Notes: generated from the sequence alone by a model not told the origin. Positions 1 to 6,854 are shown, numbered from the stretch's first letter. The stretch: 18,074 bases of DNA from RGIG3102 sp964507095 (GCA_964507095.1 CAZDOS010000037.1:1-18074); one strand, 5' to 3'. Numbers and translations: made by a program.

Positions 1-65
1 ATCCGGGTGGTCTCACATCAATTGTATAACAACATTTTCAATGGAGAGGGGTAGAGGTGTGCGTA

Positions 66-94
66 TTGAAAATAACAGTTTGTTGTACTATAAT
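66..94 (+). promoter_or_regulatory. Promoter of queA-tgt
   Basis: TTGAAA (66-71), a 17-nt spacer and TATAAT (89-94) make a near-consensus sigma-A promoter. Transcription would start near 101, giving a leader of about 28 nt before the queA ATG at 129. It also shows that the in-frame GTG at 57 lies upstream of the transcript and cannot be the start from this promoter. Confidence 0.75.
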
Positions 95-128
95 AACAAG
101 ACGTATTTTTGAATTGGAGATGATACAC

Positions 129-1172
129 ATGTCTAGTGATCTGATGCAGAAGAGCGATTACTATTTTGAGCTCCCTCAGGAACTCATTGCACAGACTCCT
201 GCAATCCCCCGTGATTCATGCAGGATGCTATGCGTAAACAAGAGTGTTCCGTTTGAGTATCAGGATAAGATATTCAGTGACATATACGATATGCTCCAGC
301 CGGGTGACGTGCTGGTGCTCAACGACTCCAAGGTCCTTCCCGCAAGACTGTACGGAGCAAAGACTACGGGCGCTGCCTGCGAATTTCTCATCCTCAAGCA
401 GATAGAGCAGGACGTATGGGAATGCATGGCAAAGCCGGGAAGAAGATTGAAGCCGGGCCATGTTGTAGTGTTCGGACAGGGTATTCTCAAGGGAGAGATA
501 CTCGAGGATCTTGATAACGGAAACAAGGTCGTGAAGTTCACCTATGATACCGAAAACTTCTTTGAAGCACTCGACAAGATTGGACATCTTCCTCTGCCGC
601 ACTACATCACAAAGGAGCTTAAGGACGGCAGTCTGTATCAGACGGAATATGCAAGAGTACTCGGTTCCGCAGCTGCCCCGACAGCCGGTCTGCACTTCAC
701 CAAGGAACTCCTTGCAAGACTTGAGGAAAAGGGCGTAAAAGTCAAGTACATCACGCTTCATGTCGGGATCGGCACATTCCGTCCGGTAAAGACAGACAAT
801 ATACTTGAGCATGAGATGCATTCGGAATGGTTCCTCATTCCTGAGGATACTGCCGAGGAGATAAAGCGTGCAAAGGCTGAGGGCAGGAGAGTCATTTCAG
901 TAGGCACGACAAGCACAAGGACTCTTGAAGCATGCTATGCAGTTCACGGCGAGATAAAGCGGTGCAGCATGGACACGAGCATATTCATCTATCCGGGCTT
1001 CAAGTTCCAGGCAATAGACGGACTGATAACCAACTTCCATCTTCCGGAAAGCACGCTAATCATGCTTGTAAGCGCTTTTGCGGGATATGAGAACACAATG
1101 AAAGCTTATGAACACGCAGTCAAGGAAAGGTACAGGTTCTATTCCTTCGGCGATGCAATGTTCATATACTAG
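129..1172 (+). CDS. queA: S-adenosylmethionine:tRNA ribosyltransferase-isomerase QueA
   Basis: QueA transfers and isomerises the ribosyl part of S-adenosylmethionine onto preQ1 at position 34 of tRNA, giving epoxyqueuosine; it acts in the cytoplasm after Tgt. The 347-residue product has the usual family length and start region (YYFELPQELIAQTP), the DVLVLNDSKVLPARL block, AAPTAGLHFT, the THE-like ITLHVGIGTF block, GTTSTRTLEA and the closing LITNFHLPEST. ATG 129 is chosen because GGAG (116-119) sits 9 nt before it and the promoter lies at 66-94; the frame is open back to a GTG at 57, but that would precede transcription. The stop at 1170-1172 is 7 nt before tgt, so the two form an operon. Identification rests on conserved blocks and on the neighbour tgt, and is secure. 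Confidence 0.96.
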   Translation: MSSDLMQKSDYYFELPQELIAQTPAIPRDSCRMLCVNKSVPFEYQDKIFSDIYDMLQPGDVLVLNDSKVLPARLYGAKTTGAACEFLILKQIEQDVWECMAKPGRRLKPGHVVVFGQGILKGEILEDLDNGNKVVKFTYDTENFFEALDKIGHLPLPHYITKELKDGSLYQTEYARVLGSAAAPTAGLHFTKELLARLEEKGVKVKYITLHVGIGTFRPVKTDNILEHEMHSEWFLIPEDTAEEIKRAKAEGRRVISVGTTSTRTLEACYAVHGEIKRCSMDTSIFIYPGFKFQAIDGLITNFHLPESTLIMLVSAFAGYENTMKAYEHAVKERYRFYSFGDAMFIY

Positions 1173-1179
1173 GTAAGAA

Positions 1180-2310
1180 ATGTACAGATTGATTAAAAAC
1201 GTAGGCTATGCAAGAAGGGGAGAGTTCACTACCGTTCACGGAACGGTCCAGACTCCGGCCTTCATGAACGTTGCCACAGCGGGAGCCATAAAAGGCGCGC
1301 TTTCCACAAAGGATCTCGAAGATATCAGATGCCAGGTGATGCTCAGCAACACCTATCATCTTCATGTTAGACCGGGAGATGAAATAGTCCGCCAGATGGG
1401 TGGCCTTCATCGCTTCACGAACTGGAAAAGACCAATACTTACAGACAGCGGCGGATTCCAGGTATTTTCTCTGGCAAAGCTGAGAAAGATAAAGGAAGAG
1501 GGCGTTACCTTCAATTCCCATGTTGACGGAAGAAAGATCTTCATGGGCCCGGAACAGAGCATGCAGATCCAGTCTAACCTCGGCTCAACGATCGCAATGG
1601 CTTTTGACGAATGCGTAGAGAATCCTGCCGAATACAGCTATGCAAAGCAGTCCTGCGCAAGGACAACGCGCTGGCTTAAGAGATGCAAGACTGAAATGCA
1701 GAGACTGAACAGCCTTGATGACACCATCAACAAGGATCAGCTCCTTTTCGGCATCAACCAGGGCTGCACATACGATGATCTGAGGATCGAACACATGAAA
1801 GAGATCCGGGATCTTGATATGGATGGATACTCCATAGGCGGCCTTGCCGTAGGAGAGCCGAAGGAAGTCATGTATCATGTTATTTCTGCCATTGAAGAGT
1901 ACATGCCAAGAGACAAGATAAGATATCTTATGGGCGTCGGAACTCCCGGAAACATTCTGGAAGGCGTAAGAAGGGGAGTAGACCTTTTCGACTGCGTAAT
2001 GCCTGCAAGGAATGCAAGGCACGGACATATAAACACCTGGGATGGCATAATTAACATCTGGAACTCAAAGTATGAAACGGATCGGGATCCGATCGATTCC
2101 AAATGTGACTGTCCGGTTTGCAGGACCTATTCGAGAGCCTACATAAGGCATCTCATGAAAGCGAAGGAAATGCTCGGAATGAGGCTCTGCGTAATGCATA
2201 ACCTGTATTTCTACAACAATCTCATGGAGAAGATCAGAGACAGTCTCGACAATGATACCTTTGAAAGCTTCTACAGGGAGAACGTAGATAAGTTGGATAC
2301 ACGCATATAA
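1180..2310 (+). CDS. tgt: Queuine/preQ1 tRNA-guanine transglycosylase Tgt
   Basis: Tgt exchanges guanine 34 of GUN-anticodon tRNAs (Asp, Asn, His, Tyr) for preQ1, the step before QueA. The 376-residue protein has the TIM-barrel signatures: LTDSGGFQVFSL with the general acid/base Asp89, FDEC with Asp143, GINQGC with Gln194, IGGLAVGE (219-226), and the nucleophile Asp271 in FDCVMPARNARHG. The zinc site is Cys309, Cys311, Cys314 and His340. The usual VQGG is NQGC here; the Asn is common in clostridial Tgt, while the Cys196 is less usual, though the guanine-binding Gln is kept. An AGG at 1171-1173 overlapping the queA stop provides the ribosome site, so translation is closely linked to queA. Confidence 0.96.
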   Translation: MYRLIKNVGYARRGEFTTVHGTVQTPAFMNVATAGAIKGALSTKDLEDIRCQVMLSNTYHLHVRPGDEIVRQMGGLHRFTNWKRPILTDSGGFQVFSLAKLRKIKEEGVTFNSHVDGRKIFMGPEQSMQIQSNLGSTIAMAFDECVENPAEYSYAKQSCARTTRWLKRCKTEMQRLNSLDDTINKDQLLFGINQGCTYDDLRIEHMKEIRDLDMDGYSIGGLAVGEPKEVMYHVISAIEEYMPRDKIRYLMGVGTPGNILEGVRRGVDLFDCVMPARNARHGHINTWDGIINIWNSKYETDRDPIDSKCDCPVCRTYSRAYIRHLMKAKEMLGMRLCVMHNLYFYNNLMEKIRDSLDNDTFESFYRENVDKLDTRI

Positions 2311-2320
2311 TAATTATTTA

Positions 2321-2349
2321 TTGCAATCAAAACGCTTTTATGTTATATT
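2321..2349 (+). promoter_or_regulatory. Promoter of yajC
   Basis: TTGCAA (2321-2326), 17 nt, then TATATT (2344-2349) preceded by TGT, which is an extended -10 (TGnTATATT). It lies in the 69-nt gap after tgt, so yajC can be made independently of queA-tgt as well as by read-through. Confidence 0.6.
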
Positions 2350-2379
2350 ATTTGGCAGTTATTAGGGAGGTAGGATAAT

Positions 2380-2685
2380 ATGTTCTTATTCTTGGAAACA
2401 ACTACAGCTTCAGCATGGTCAACCATGCTTTCAAGCACACTTCCGTTCATTCTCGTTCTTGCAGTCATGTACTTCATGCTCATCATGCCTCAGAAGAAGA
2501 GAGATAAGAGAATGGAAGAGATGCGCAGCGGCATTGAGATCGGCGACGGCGTTGTAACCACCGGCGGTGTTGTCGGAAGAGTTATCAGCCTTAAGGAAGA
2601 TACCATTGTTGTTGAATCAGCTTCTTCAAGAATCCGTTTCAAGAGAACTTCTATTATTGAAGTAGAAAAACTCAATATGGATTAA
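2380..2685 (+). CDS. yajC: Preprotein translocase accessory subunit YajC
   Basis: YajC is a small single-span membrane protein that associates with SecDF and the SecYEG translocon. The 101-residue protein has one membrane segment at about residues 17-37 (LPFILVLAVMYFMLIMPQ), followed by the family's hallmark MPQKKRDKRMEEM and a cytoplasmic domain with IEIGDGVVTTGGVVGRV and a VEKL end. GGGAGG (2365-2370) lies 9 nt before the ATG. The order queA-tgt-yajC is common in Clostridia, but secDF, its frequent downstream partner, is absent: a strong terminator follows, then a fic gene. Identification is secure. Confidence 0.95.
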   Translation: MFLFLETTTASAWSTMLSSTLPFILVLAVMYFMLIMPQKKRDKRMEEMRSGIEIGDGVVTTGGVVGRVISLKEDTIVVESASSRIRFKRTSIIEVEKLNMD

Positions 2686-2725
2686 TACATCTGCAAAACA
2701 GATGGGTATTGTATAATACGACACT

Positions 2726-2767
2726 AAAGCATCCGTACTGGCTGTAAGCTAAGACGGATGCTTTTTT
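2726..2767 (+). terminator. Rho-independent terminator after yajC
   Basis: AAAGCATCCGT (2726-2736) pairs perfectly with ACGGATGCTTT (2754-2764), an 11-bp stem with a 17-nt loop and a T-tract to 2767. A smaller hairpin, CATCTG/CAGATG (2688-2693/2699-2704), lies just upstream. Confidence 0.85.
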
Positions 2768-2837
2768 GTACTTTTTCGTATTTAACTTGTCAATTATATA
2801 AACTCAAAAATGAATAACAATGCATCAAAATTGGCAC

Positions 2838-2871
2838 TAAATTTCATTTTAACTGATTAAAATGAAATTTA
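2838..2871. repeat. 15-bp inverted repeat upstream of fic
   Basis: TAAATTTCATTTTAA (2838-2852) and TTAAAATGAAATTTA (2857-2871) are exact reverse complements separated by CTGA. The same arm recurs at 2890-2903 (with a degraded partner at 2909-2923) and at 2942-2955. This makes a cluster of likely operator half-sites from 2838 to 2955 around the fic promoter. Confidence 0.85.
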
Positions 2872-2905
2872 AGGCTCAAAAACAGGGTATAAATTTCATT
2901 TTAGG

Positions 2906-2934
2906 TTGACAAAATGAAAGTTAGTCAATATAAT
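2906..2934 (+). promoter_or_regulatory. Consensus promoter of fic, overlapped by repeat operators
   Basis: TTGACA (2906-2911), 17 nt, TATAAT (2929-2934): a perfect match to the sigma-A consensus, with a start near 2941. A TAAATTTCATTTTA copy (2890-2903) abuts the -35. A degraded inverted partner AAAATGAAAGTTA (2911-2923) covers the -35/-10 spacer. A third copy (2942-2955) runs from the start of transcription to the first base of the Shine-Dalgarno. Such a strong promoter surrounded by repeats suggests tight repression; the fic product's own winged helix is the obvious candidate repressor (inference). Confidence 0.85.
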
Positions 2935-2967
2935 TTGGGTACAAATTTCATTTTAGGAGGTGACAGA

Positions 2968-4125
2968 ATGTTTACACCGGATAGGGCAGGAACATACAGA
3001 ACCAATCTATCTCATGATGCTCAGTACCGTTCATTTATTCCAAGCAAGCTGCCTCCTGATCCTCCTATTGTAATTGATGACGATATGGTCAGACTCCTTG
3101 TTGAAGCCAACAGGCGAATGGCAACGTTGAACAGTATTTCATCCAGTATCCCTGATATCAATCAATTCATATCAATGTATGTCCGAAAAGAGGCACTTAT
3201 GTCTTCACAGATTGAAGGCACGCAGGCAACTCTTGAAGATGTATTAGATCCCACAATCGATAGAAACGCTAATAGGAATGTAGCGGATGTTATTAACTAT
3301 ATCCGTGCAACATCTTTTGCCATTGATAGACTTCACTCTCTTCCTTTATGCAACAGACTGATAAGAGAAACTCATTCAATCCTTTTGGATAATGTAAGAG
3401 GTCGGGAAAAGAACCCTGGAGAATTCAGGAATTCACAGAACTGGATCGGAGGTTCAAATTCTACGATCAGAAATGCCAGATATATACCTCCATCTGTAGA
3501 AGACATGAATCAGGCATTGACAGACCTTGAAAAATATATTAACTATGATGATCAGCTTGATCACCTTGTCAGAATAGCTTTGATCCATTATCAATTCGAG
3601 ACTATACATCCTTTTCTCGACGGCAATGGAAGGATCGGAAGACTGCTTATAACACTATATTTGCTTGAGAAAAAGGTACTGAACACACCAGCCATCTATA
3701 TATCCTACACTCTCAAGAAAAATAGGGTAGAGTATTATGACAGAATGACCGAAGTCAGAAACAGCGGTAATTATGAGCAATGGATAAAATTCTTTCTTCT
3801 ATCTTTCATCGAATCAGCAGAGGATGCAATCGATACCATAATGAAACTGTCAGATCTGCGCAGAAAGAATATAGAGATTATAAGTAAGATGGGAAGGGCT
3901 AGATTTAACGCTGAAAGATTATTAATATACCTTGAATCAAATCCGATAATCAATATTTCGCTTACTGCAAAAGATCTTGGTCTGACTTATAATGCGGTTT
4001 CAGGTGCAGTAAAAAGACTTATTGATGCAGGAATAGTGACTGAATTTGATTCTGCTGACTATAATAAAACTTATGTTTACAAAGAATATTTAGATATTCT
4101 AAGGGACGGTACAGAACCTCTCTGA
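2968..4125 (+). CDS. Fic-domain protein AMP-transferase with C-terminal winged helix
   Basis: Fic enzymes usually transfer AMP from ATP to a hydroxyl side chain of a target protein. The 385-residue protein has three parts: an N-terminal Fic_N region carrying the auto-inhibitory motif S79-x3-E83-G84 (SSQIEG), typical of class II Fic proteins; the Fic core with the complete catalytic motif HPFLDGNGRIGR (214-225); and a C-terminal winged-helix segment at about 335-380 (TAKDLGLTYNAVSGAVKRL) likely to bind DNA. The ATG at 2968 has a perfect AGGAGGTGA (2955-2963) in front. An in-frame ATG at 2914 lies between the -35 and -10, so it is not a start. The gene stands alone between two terminators, with no separate antitoxin. 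The catalytic and inhibitory residues are intact, so it should be an active, self-restrained enzyme; its target is unknown. Confidence 0.92.
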   Translation: MFTPDRAGTYRTNLSHDAQYRSFIPSKLPPDPPIVIDDDMVRLLVEANRRMATLNSISSSIPDINQFISMYVRKEALMSSQIEGTQATLEDVLDPTIDRNANRNVADVINYIRATSFAIDRLHSLPLCNRLIRETHSILLDNVRGREKNPGEFRNSQNWIGGSNSTIRNARYIPPSVEDMNQALTDLEKYINYDDQLDHLVRIALIHYQFETIHPFLDGNGRIGRLLITLYLLEKKVLNTPAIYISYTLKKNRVEYYDRMTEVRNSGNYEQWIKFFLLSFIESAEDAIDTIMKLSDLRRKNIEIISKMGRARFNAERLLIYLESNPIINISLTAKDLGLTYNAVSGAVKRLIDAGIVTEFDSADYNKTYVYKEYLDILRDGTEPL

Positions 4126-4149
4126 TTATTTAACAGCGGTATATTCGAC

Positions 4150-4180
4150 AAAGAGCTGCACATTATCTGCAGCTCTTTTT
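4150..4180 (+). terminator. Terminator after fic
   Basis: AAAGAGCTGCA (4150-4160) and TGCAGCTCTTT (4168-4178) form an 11-bp perfect stem with a 7-nt loop, followed by T's. It separates fic from the convergent minus-strand gene ending at 4182 and may also serve that gene. Confidence 0.85.
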
Positions 4181-4181
4181 A

Positions 4182-4622
4182 CTAGAATTCTTTAATCAGG
4201 TTTACCTGAGTCTTATTCAGCTTATATCCACAGGCCTGATAGAATAAATGGGCGCCTTTGCGTTCTATACCGCTCACTATCCTGACTCCGCAACAGCCTG
4301 ATTCCTTGGCCCATTTTTCAATTTCGGACAGGAGAGTCCTGCCGATATTCTGCCTTTGATATGCCGATTTAACAGCCAAGCTCATAAGGTTTTTAAGAGG
4401 CATATAGTAAACGGAATCATAGCTCATTCCGTGTGAAAGGCCCACTATCTCGCCGTCTTTATCTGCCACGAGAATGAGGTGGTCAGGGTTGTCTTTCAGC
4501 CTTTCCAGATTGCCTCTGACAAGCTCCGGAGGATTCTCATAACCCATAGAATCCTTTATCAGCACAGAGATCTGTTCGGCATCGTCTGGAATGGCTTTTC
4601 TTATCTTTATGTTACTGTTCAT
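4182..4622 (-). CDS. GNAT-family N-acetyltransferase
   Basis: A 146-residue single-domain GNAT protein, which would transfer an acetyl group from acetyl-CoA to an amine; the substrate is not predictable. It starts with IRKAIPDDAEQISVLI, has the beta-4 strand MSLAVKSAYQ followed by the acetyl-CoA pyrophosphate loop QRQNIGRTLL (a version of the Q/RxxGxG/A motif), and ends with AHLFYQACGYKL, the usual helix 4/beta 6 block. Its ATG at 4620-4622 overlaps the end of the upstream recombinase gene by 11 nt (4612-4622), and its weak Shine-Dalgarno (AAGG) lies inside that gene, so translation is probably coupled. The two would be made from one minus-strand transcript. Confidence 0.88.
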   Translation of the reverse strand: MNSNIKIRKAIPDDAEQISVLIKDSMGYENPPELVRGNLERLKDNPDHLILVADKDGEIVGLSHGMSYDSVYYMPLKNLMSLAVKSAYQRQNIGRTLLSEIEKWAKESGCCGVRIVSGIERKGAHLFYQACGYKLNKTQVNLIKEF

Positions 4623-5661
4623 CTGTGTTTACCTTCAGGTCCTCATTAGTCTGCTCGACCGGTTTTTCTGTTTTGTGAAAAGAGGCAAGGGGAGAGCTCT
4701 TTGCTGCAGTCTTAAGATTCTCATCTGAAAGATGAGTGTAGATCTCGGTCGTGGAGACATGTTCGTGTCCGAGTATCTCTTTGAGAGCCAGCATGTCTGC
4801 TCCGCCGGATCTGTAAAGAAGCGTAGCTGCCGTGTGCCTTAGTTTATGAGTGGAAAAGCCCTGACCGTCAAGTCCGGCACGTTTGAGACATTCCGTTACG
4901 ATCTGTTCGACTCTTCTTGTGGAAAGCCTTTTCCTCCTTGATTTGGATATAAAAAGGGCGGGCTCCTGATTCGGACTGATGAGCTGATTTCGCTCTTTTA
5001 GATAATCGTCGATCGCATCAAGGCAACCCTGATTGAGATAAACCGTTCTCTCCTTATTGCCTTTGCCGATTATTCTCAAGGTATCATCTCGAATATCTTT
5101 TATATCAATTCCTACGAGCTCTGATAAACGCATTCCACAGTTAAGGAAAAGCATTAGAATGCAGTAGTCGCGGGCAGGGAAGTCACTGTCAGTGTTATTC
5201 AAAAGCTCCATGCTCTGTTCAAGAGTAAGATACTTGGGGAGTCTTTTCTTGTTTGCAGGCAGTTCGATGTTTTCACACGGATTTTCAGATAGCTGATTTG
5301 TTTTCTGCGTGAGATATTTGAAGAATCCTCGAAGGCTTGAAAGCTTACGGGCCCTGGCAGCTGCAGAATTATTTCTTTCATTCATTACAAAGAATAGAAA
5401 TTCGAGGATGTCTGTCTGGTTGATGCTCTCAACGAAAGGGAAGTCAAGGTCAGAGATCTTCACTTCATCGATCGTTTCATTGTTGACACAATTGTTCTTT
5501 CTCTGCCATACAAATCTGAGAAATAATTTAAGATCAAAATAATAAGCTTCAACGCTTCGAACAGATAATCCTTTGATCGTCTGCATGTAATATAGGAATT
5601 CACGCAGGAAAGAAGGACTGTCTGAATAATCGGAATATAAAACAGGTTTTGGATTGGCCAT
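4612..5661 (-). CDS. XerC/XerD-like tyrosine recombinase
   Basis: A site-specific recombinase that cuts and rejoins DNA through a 3'-phosphotyrosine. The 349-residue protein has an N-terminal SAM-like core-binding domain (about 15-120) and a C-terminal catalytic domain with all six active-site residues: Arg178 (GMRLSEL), Lys200 (IIGKGNKER), His272 and Arg275 (THKLRHTAAT), His299 (LGHEHVS) and the nucleophile Tyr308 (EIYTH). The spacing matches E. coli XerD. It is about 50 residues longer than XerC/D (about 298) because of an N-terminal extension, an insert near 55-77 and a charged tail after about 320. GGAGG (5667-5671) lies 5 nt before the ATG. A dif-like inverted repeat at 5722-5751 and a 72-bp repeat array lie directly upstream, either as its targets or as its control region. 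It could be the chromosome-dimer XerC or an element-borne integrase; the neighbouring repeats argue for a dedicated role. Confidence 0.93.
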   Translation of the reverse strand: MANPKPVLYSDYSDSPSFLREFLYYMQTIKGLSVRSVEAYYFDLKLFLRFVWQRKNNCVNNETIDEVKISDLDFPFVESINQTDILEFLFFVMNERNNSAAARARKLSSLRGFFKYLTQKTNQLSENPCENIELPANKKRLPKYLTLEQSMELLNNTDSDFPARDYCILMLFLNCGMRLSELVGIDIKDIRDDTLRIIGKGNKERTVYLNQGCLDAIDDYLKERNQLISPNQEPALFISKSRRKRLSTRRVEQIVTECLKRAGLDGQGFSTHKLRHTAATLLYRSGGADMLALKEILGHEHVSTTEIYTHLSDENLKTAAKSSPLASFHKTEKPVEQTNEDLKVNTDEQ

Positions 5662-5721
5662 CTGAACCTCCGGATTTTTACAGATACTTATTGAGGGAAT
5701 GACCCTTTGAAAAATACATAT

Positions 5722-5751
5722 TATTTCGCTAAATAAAAATTTAGCGAAATA
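5722..5751. repeat. 13-bp perfect inverted repeat upstream of the recombinase (dif-like or operator)
   Basis: TATTTCGCTAAAT (5722-5734), AAAA, then ATTTAGCGAAATA (5739-5751): exact reverse complements. Read as 11-bp arms the geometry is 11-8-11, similar to a tyrosine-recombinase core such as dif (11-6-11) or lox sites (13-8-13), with TAA/TTA at the inner edges as in dif. The same half-site recurs at 6866-6876 and 6888-6899, with degenerate copies at 5774-5785 (TTTTGCTAAATA) and 6958-6969 (ATTTAACGAAAT). No long T-run follows on either strand, so it is not a typical terminator. Confidence 0.85.
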
Positions 5752-5811
5752 TAGGGGAGGCTTTTTGCAGTTTTTTGCTAAATAATGCCTCTTTTGGACC
5801 TTTTTGGCCCG

Positions 5812-5829
5812 GAACCTCTTCTGAGGTTC
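5812..5829. repeat. Short hairpin GAACCTC-TTCT-GAGGTTC
   Basis: A 7-bp perfect inverted repeat with a 4-nt loop, in the long untranslated stretch upstream of the recombinase. No T-tract follows on either strand, so it is not a typical terminator. Role unknown. Confidence 0.5.
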
Positions 5830-5844
5830 GATCTATTCATATAT

Positions 5845-6146
5845 CTTATATTTATCGTCTAATTATCGTCTTTATTGTCTTTTTATTCTTTTCTTAATGA
5901 TGTCTGTATCATTCTAAATTCTATTATTTGATGATACTTCTATCATTCATCGTTTAATCTTTAATTACTCGATGATTTGTTCATTCATTTCAGAATTATC
6001 GTATTGAGACAATTATCTTATCGTTTTATTTTTTCGTTAACGATGATTCCTTCGTCTGTCCAGGAATTATTCGATATTGTTCCATACTGTCATCGTTTTA
6101 TTTTTCTTTAAATGACCTGGGCATCGTTCTATTCAGAATTATCGGA
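5845..6146. repeat. Degenerate tandem repeat, unit about 72 bp, roughly four copies
   Basis: Three anchors recur at constant spacing on the plus strand. The (C/T)ATCGTTT(A/T)AT anchor occurs at 5948, 6019 and 6091, with a diverged copy TGTCTTTTTAT at 5876: steps of 72, 71 and 72. GAATTAT is at 5993, 6064 and 6136 (71, 72), with a diverged CTATTAT at 5921 (72). GATGATT is at 5971 and 6042 (71), with GATG at 5899. TTATCG at 5852 and 5996 extends the register leftwards by two units. Two units also keep an internal inverted repeat: TCATCG/CGATGA (5947-5952/5970-5975) and TTATCGTT/AACGATGA (6018-6025/6039-6046). The array ends at the stop codon of the next gene. It is pyrimidine-rich on the plus strand and has no credible ORF. 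Together with 5662-5844 it fills the gap between the recombinase and the orphan gene. Confidence 0.75.
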
Positions 6147-6848
6147 TCATATTATGAGCGCCGAACCAATATCAGTTACCGGAATGCCTTCGACGAATTC
6201 CAGCTCTAAGCCATGGCTGTAACAGTAATCCTGAAAAAGCTTCTTGCTTGTCTTATCTGATATGTCACCAAACATGAGGATCCTGTTCCGATCGATCCTG
6301 GCGGTGCTTCCTCCTATGAAGCCACAGTCATACCCTTCCAGCCTGATTTCCCTATTGTTAAAATAGTAACAATCTATTCCTCTGTTCTTAAGAGCTTTAA
6401 AAATACCCTCGTCACTTGTAATATATGCATCCTCATTAAGCTGCAATATCGAGCATCTCGTATAACCCTGTCTGACAGTTATCTCAGTTCTGCCATTCAA
6501 CAGTTCAGGATATTCCCTCACAATTGAGGTGTTTGGGTTATGAATCAGATACTTGTCGTTTACAATGAAATTGAGCCTGCATTCCGTGCTGTAACCGGGT
6601 TGCAGATCCTCATATATAATGACCTTATATCCGGCTGCTTCCAGGAGCTCCTTATTGGCTCTCTGGCAGTCTGAAATGATGATCTCATCATCTGATATCC
6701 TGTTATATAAAACGTCAGCATGGCGGCTTATAGGCGAGCTTACGCGGTCTGAACCAATAACTCCGATAAGTTCAAACCCATGCTTGGTCAATATGTCAGC
6801 TGCAAAACTGCAGCTTGTGTCAACGATGCACTTCTTCCCTGCTTTCAT
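6147..6848 (-). CDS. Conserved hypothetical protein, possibly DUF6873-type
   Basis: A 233-residue cytoplasmic protein with no signal peptide or membrane segment. It resembles clostridial proteins annotated DUF6873, which I recall as having a beta/alpha-propeller fold related to amidinotransferases; this is a tentative recognition. Visible blocks are GYTRCSILQLNEDAYITSD (about 140-158), GIFKALKNRGIDCYYF, and a glycine-rich DCGFIGGSTARIDRNRI followed by MFGDIS. No catalytic activity can be assigned. The ATG at 6848 is preferred over an in-frame TTG at 6884 because an extended -10 lies at 6855-6860, which puts the transcription start at or next to the ATG; there is no Shine-Dalgarno, so the mRNA may be leaderless. 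Two TTTAGCGAAAT half-sites in the promoter link its control to the recombinase locus. Confidence 0.7.
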   Translation of the reverse strand: MKAGKKCIVDTSCSFAADILTKHGFELIGVIGSDRVSSPISRHADVLYNRISDDEIIISDCQRANKELLEAAGYKVIIYEDLQPGYSTECRLNFIVNDKYLIHNPNTSIVREYPELLNGRTEITVRQGYTRCSILQLNEDAYITSDEGIFKALKNRGIDCYYFNNREIRLEGYDCGFIGGSTARIDRNRILMFGDISDKTSKKLFQDYCYSHGLELEFVEGIPVTDIGSALII

Positions 6849-6854
6849 GAATAT

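Noticed and set aside
57..128. Upstream extension of queA to a GTG at 57
   Set aside because: The promoter TTGAAA-17-TATAAT (66-94) lies inside it, and ATG 129 has its own GGAG; the extra residues do not look like QueA.
228..821. 197-residue antisense frame over queA
   Set aside because: It mirrors the strongly conserved queA frame, has no recognisable motifs and no ribosome site; a shadow frame. The same holds for the other frames opposite tgt, the hydrolases and the permease.
2686..2725. Possible tiny RNA driven by TATAAT (2712-2717) just before the yajC terminator
   Set aside because: No -35 at 16-18 nt, and the transcript would be little more than the terminator hairpin.
5752..6146. A small protein gene in the long gap upstream of the recombinase
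   Set aside because: No frame of useful length with a ribosome site; base composition is skewed and the 72-nt register does not keep a reading frame.
5845..6146. CRISPR array
   Set aside because: Units are diverged along their whole length with no short identical repeats alternating with unique spacers, and no cas gene is nearby.
5845..6146. Integron attC array
   Set aside because: attC sites are separated by gene cassettes and carry defined GTT cores; here the units are directly joined and lack these. The recombinase also shows no recognised IntI-specific insert.
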